A stretch of 5,472 nucleotides of DNA from UMGS1387 sp045577475. GTDB lineage: Bacteria; Bacillota; Clostridia; Oscillospirales; CAG-382. The notes below the pieces were generated by a model that saw nothing but the letters and a program-made list of their open reading frames with translations, was not told the DNA's origin and searched no databases. Positions 5,031-5,472 of this stretch are shown here, one piece after another. The stretch spans positions 1-5,472 of the forward strand of contig JAZNIM010000151.1 in NCBI GenBank assembly GCA_045577475.1, in the 5' to 3' direction. How positions within the stretch are numbered: the stretch's first letter is position 1; every line of letters begins with the position of its first letter. Made by a program: the position numbers and the translations under genes.

Positions 5031-5472
5031 TTATGCACCCAACATAGCCGCACCGATGATACCTGCATCGTTGCCAAGCTCTGCAACCTTTATCTGTGTC
5101 TTCTTATCTCCCTTGTAGTACTGTTCCTTCATAACGATATCAATAAGAGGCTTTACAAGGTAGTCCTTTTCGTTACATACACCGCCGCCAATTACGAATA
5201 CTTCAGGCTGGAAAATGTTAATCATATTGCTGATACCAACTGCAAGGTACTTGATATATTCATCAACAACCTCTTTACCTGCCGCATCTCCAAGACGCAT
5301 TGCATCAAATGCAGTTCTTCCGCTTACCTTTCCTTCCTTTTCAACCATTTCCCACATCTTTGTGGCATCCTTGGCTGTCTTGTCAAGCTTTCTCTTTGTC
5401 ATGTTGATAAGACCTGTTGCGGAGGAATATGCTTCCCAACAGCCTTTTCTTCCGCAGGTACAAGGAAGACCG
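5031..5472 (-). CDS. ROK-family sugar kinase, probably glucokinase, C-terminal part (partial)
   Basis: A cytoplasmic ATP-dependent kinase of the ROK (repressor, ORF, kinase) family, probably phosphorylating glucose to glucose 6-phosphate. Seen: 146 codons; the N-terminal half with the ATP-binding DxGGT-type motif and the catalytic Asp lies outside the window. The visible part opens with the zinc-binding cysteine cluster CTCGRKGCWE (visible residues 4-13), the ROK hallmark CxCGxxGCxE. It then shows YLAVGISNMINIFQPEVFVIGGG and the family's end signature LGNDAGIIGAAMLG just before the stop. Those two regions match bacterial ROK glucokinases better than XylR-type repressors or NAG kinases. An internal ATG at 5400-5402 is not the start, since the frame stays open with conserved ROK residues to the window edge. 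A strong terminator follows, so it ends its transcription unit. Confidence 0.9.
   Translation of the reverse strand, partial: GLPCTCGRKGCWEAYSSATGLINMTKRKLDKTAKDATKMWEMVEKEGKVSGRTAFDAMRLGDAAGKEVVDEYIKYLAVGISNMINIFQPEVFVIGGGVCNEKDYLVKPLIDIVMKEQYYKGDKKTQIKVAELGNDAGIIGAAMLGA

Overview
The window is a stretch of bacterial chromosome in which every recognisable gene lies on the minus strand, so transcription runs from high to low coordinates. Several features point to a low-to-moderate GC member of the Clostridia, probably a gut-type Oscillospirales/Ruminococcus-like organism. These are strong AGGAGG-type ribosome binding sites, sigma-A-type promoters, the linkage of yajC to a TIGR04086-like membrane protein, an NfnA-type flavoprotein, a class Ic aminotransferase and a ROK sugar kinase. 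The genus-level guess is inference; no 16S gene or other taxonomic marker is present. All six complete stop codons in the window are TAA.

Layout in the direction of transcription: (1) 5472-5031, the C-terminal half of a ROK-family sugar kinase (probably glucokinase), closed by a strong intrinsic terminator at 4971-5007. (2) 4970-4831, a regulatory region with an inverted repeat and a good promoter (TTGCAT-17-TATAAT), followed by a class Ic aspartate-type aminotransferase (4830-3547). (3) yajC (3471-3061) and a four-helix TIGR04086-like membrane protein (2999-2544), about 60 bp apart and probably co-transcribed. (4) An extended -10 promoter and a structured leader of about 137 nt, then rpsB (2338-1595) and tsf (1555-641), ended by an intrinsic terminator at 575-616. 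(5) A new promoter overlapped by inverted repeats, then the N-terminal 160 residues of an NfnA-like FAD/NAD-binding flavoprotein (481-1), which runs off the window.

Functionally these are housekeeping genes: glucose phosphorylation, amino-acid transamination, Sec-translocase accessory, ribosome assembly (S2), translation elongation (EF-Ts) and redox balancing between NADH, NADPH and ferredoxin. I see no mobile element, CRISPR array, tRNA, rRNA or defence system, and no clearly new system.

The most striking observation is an in-frame TAA at codon 169 of rpsB, an essential gene. The reading frame continues perfectly on the far side for 78 codons of good S2 sequence. A base-call or assembly error is the likeliest cause, and a real nonsense mutation the alternative. 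Also worth a second look are the rpsB leader, which can form two mutually exclusive helices, one covering part of the Shine-Dalgarno sequence, and the repeat-rich control regions upstream of the aminotransferase and the NfnA-like gene.
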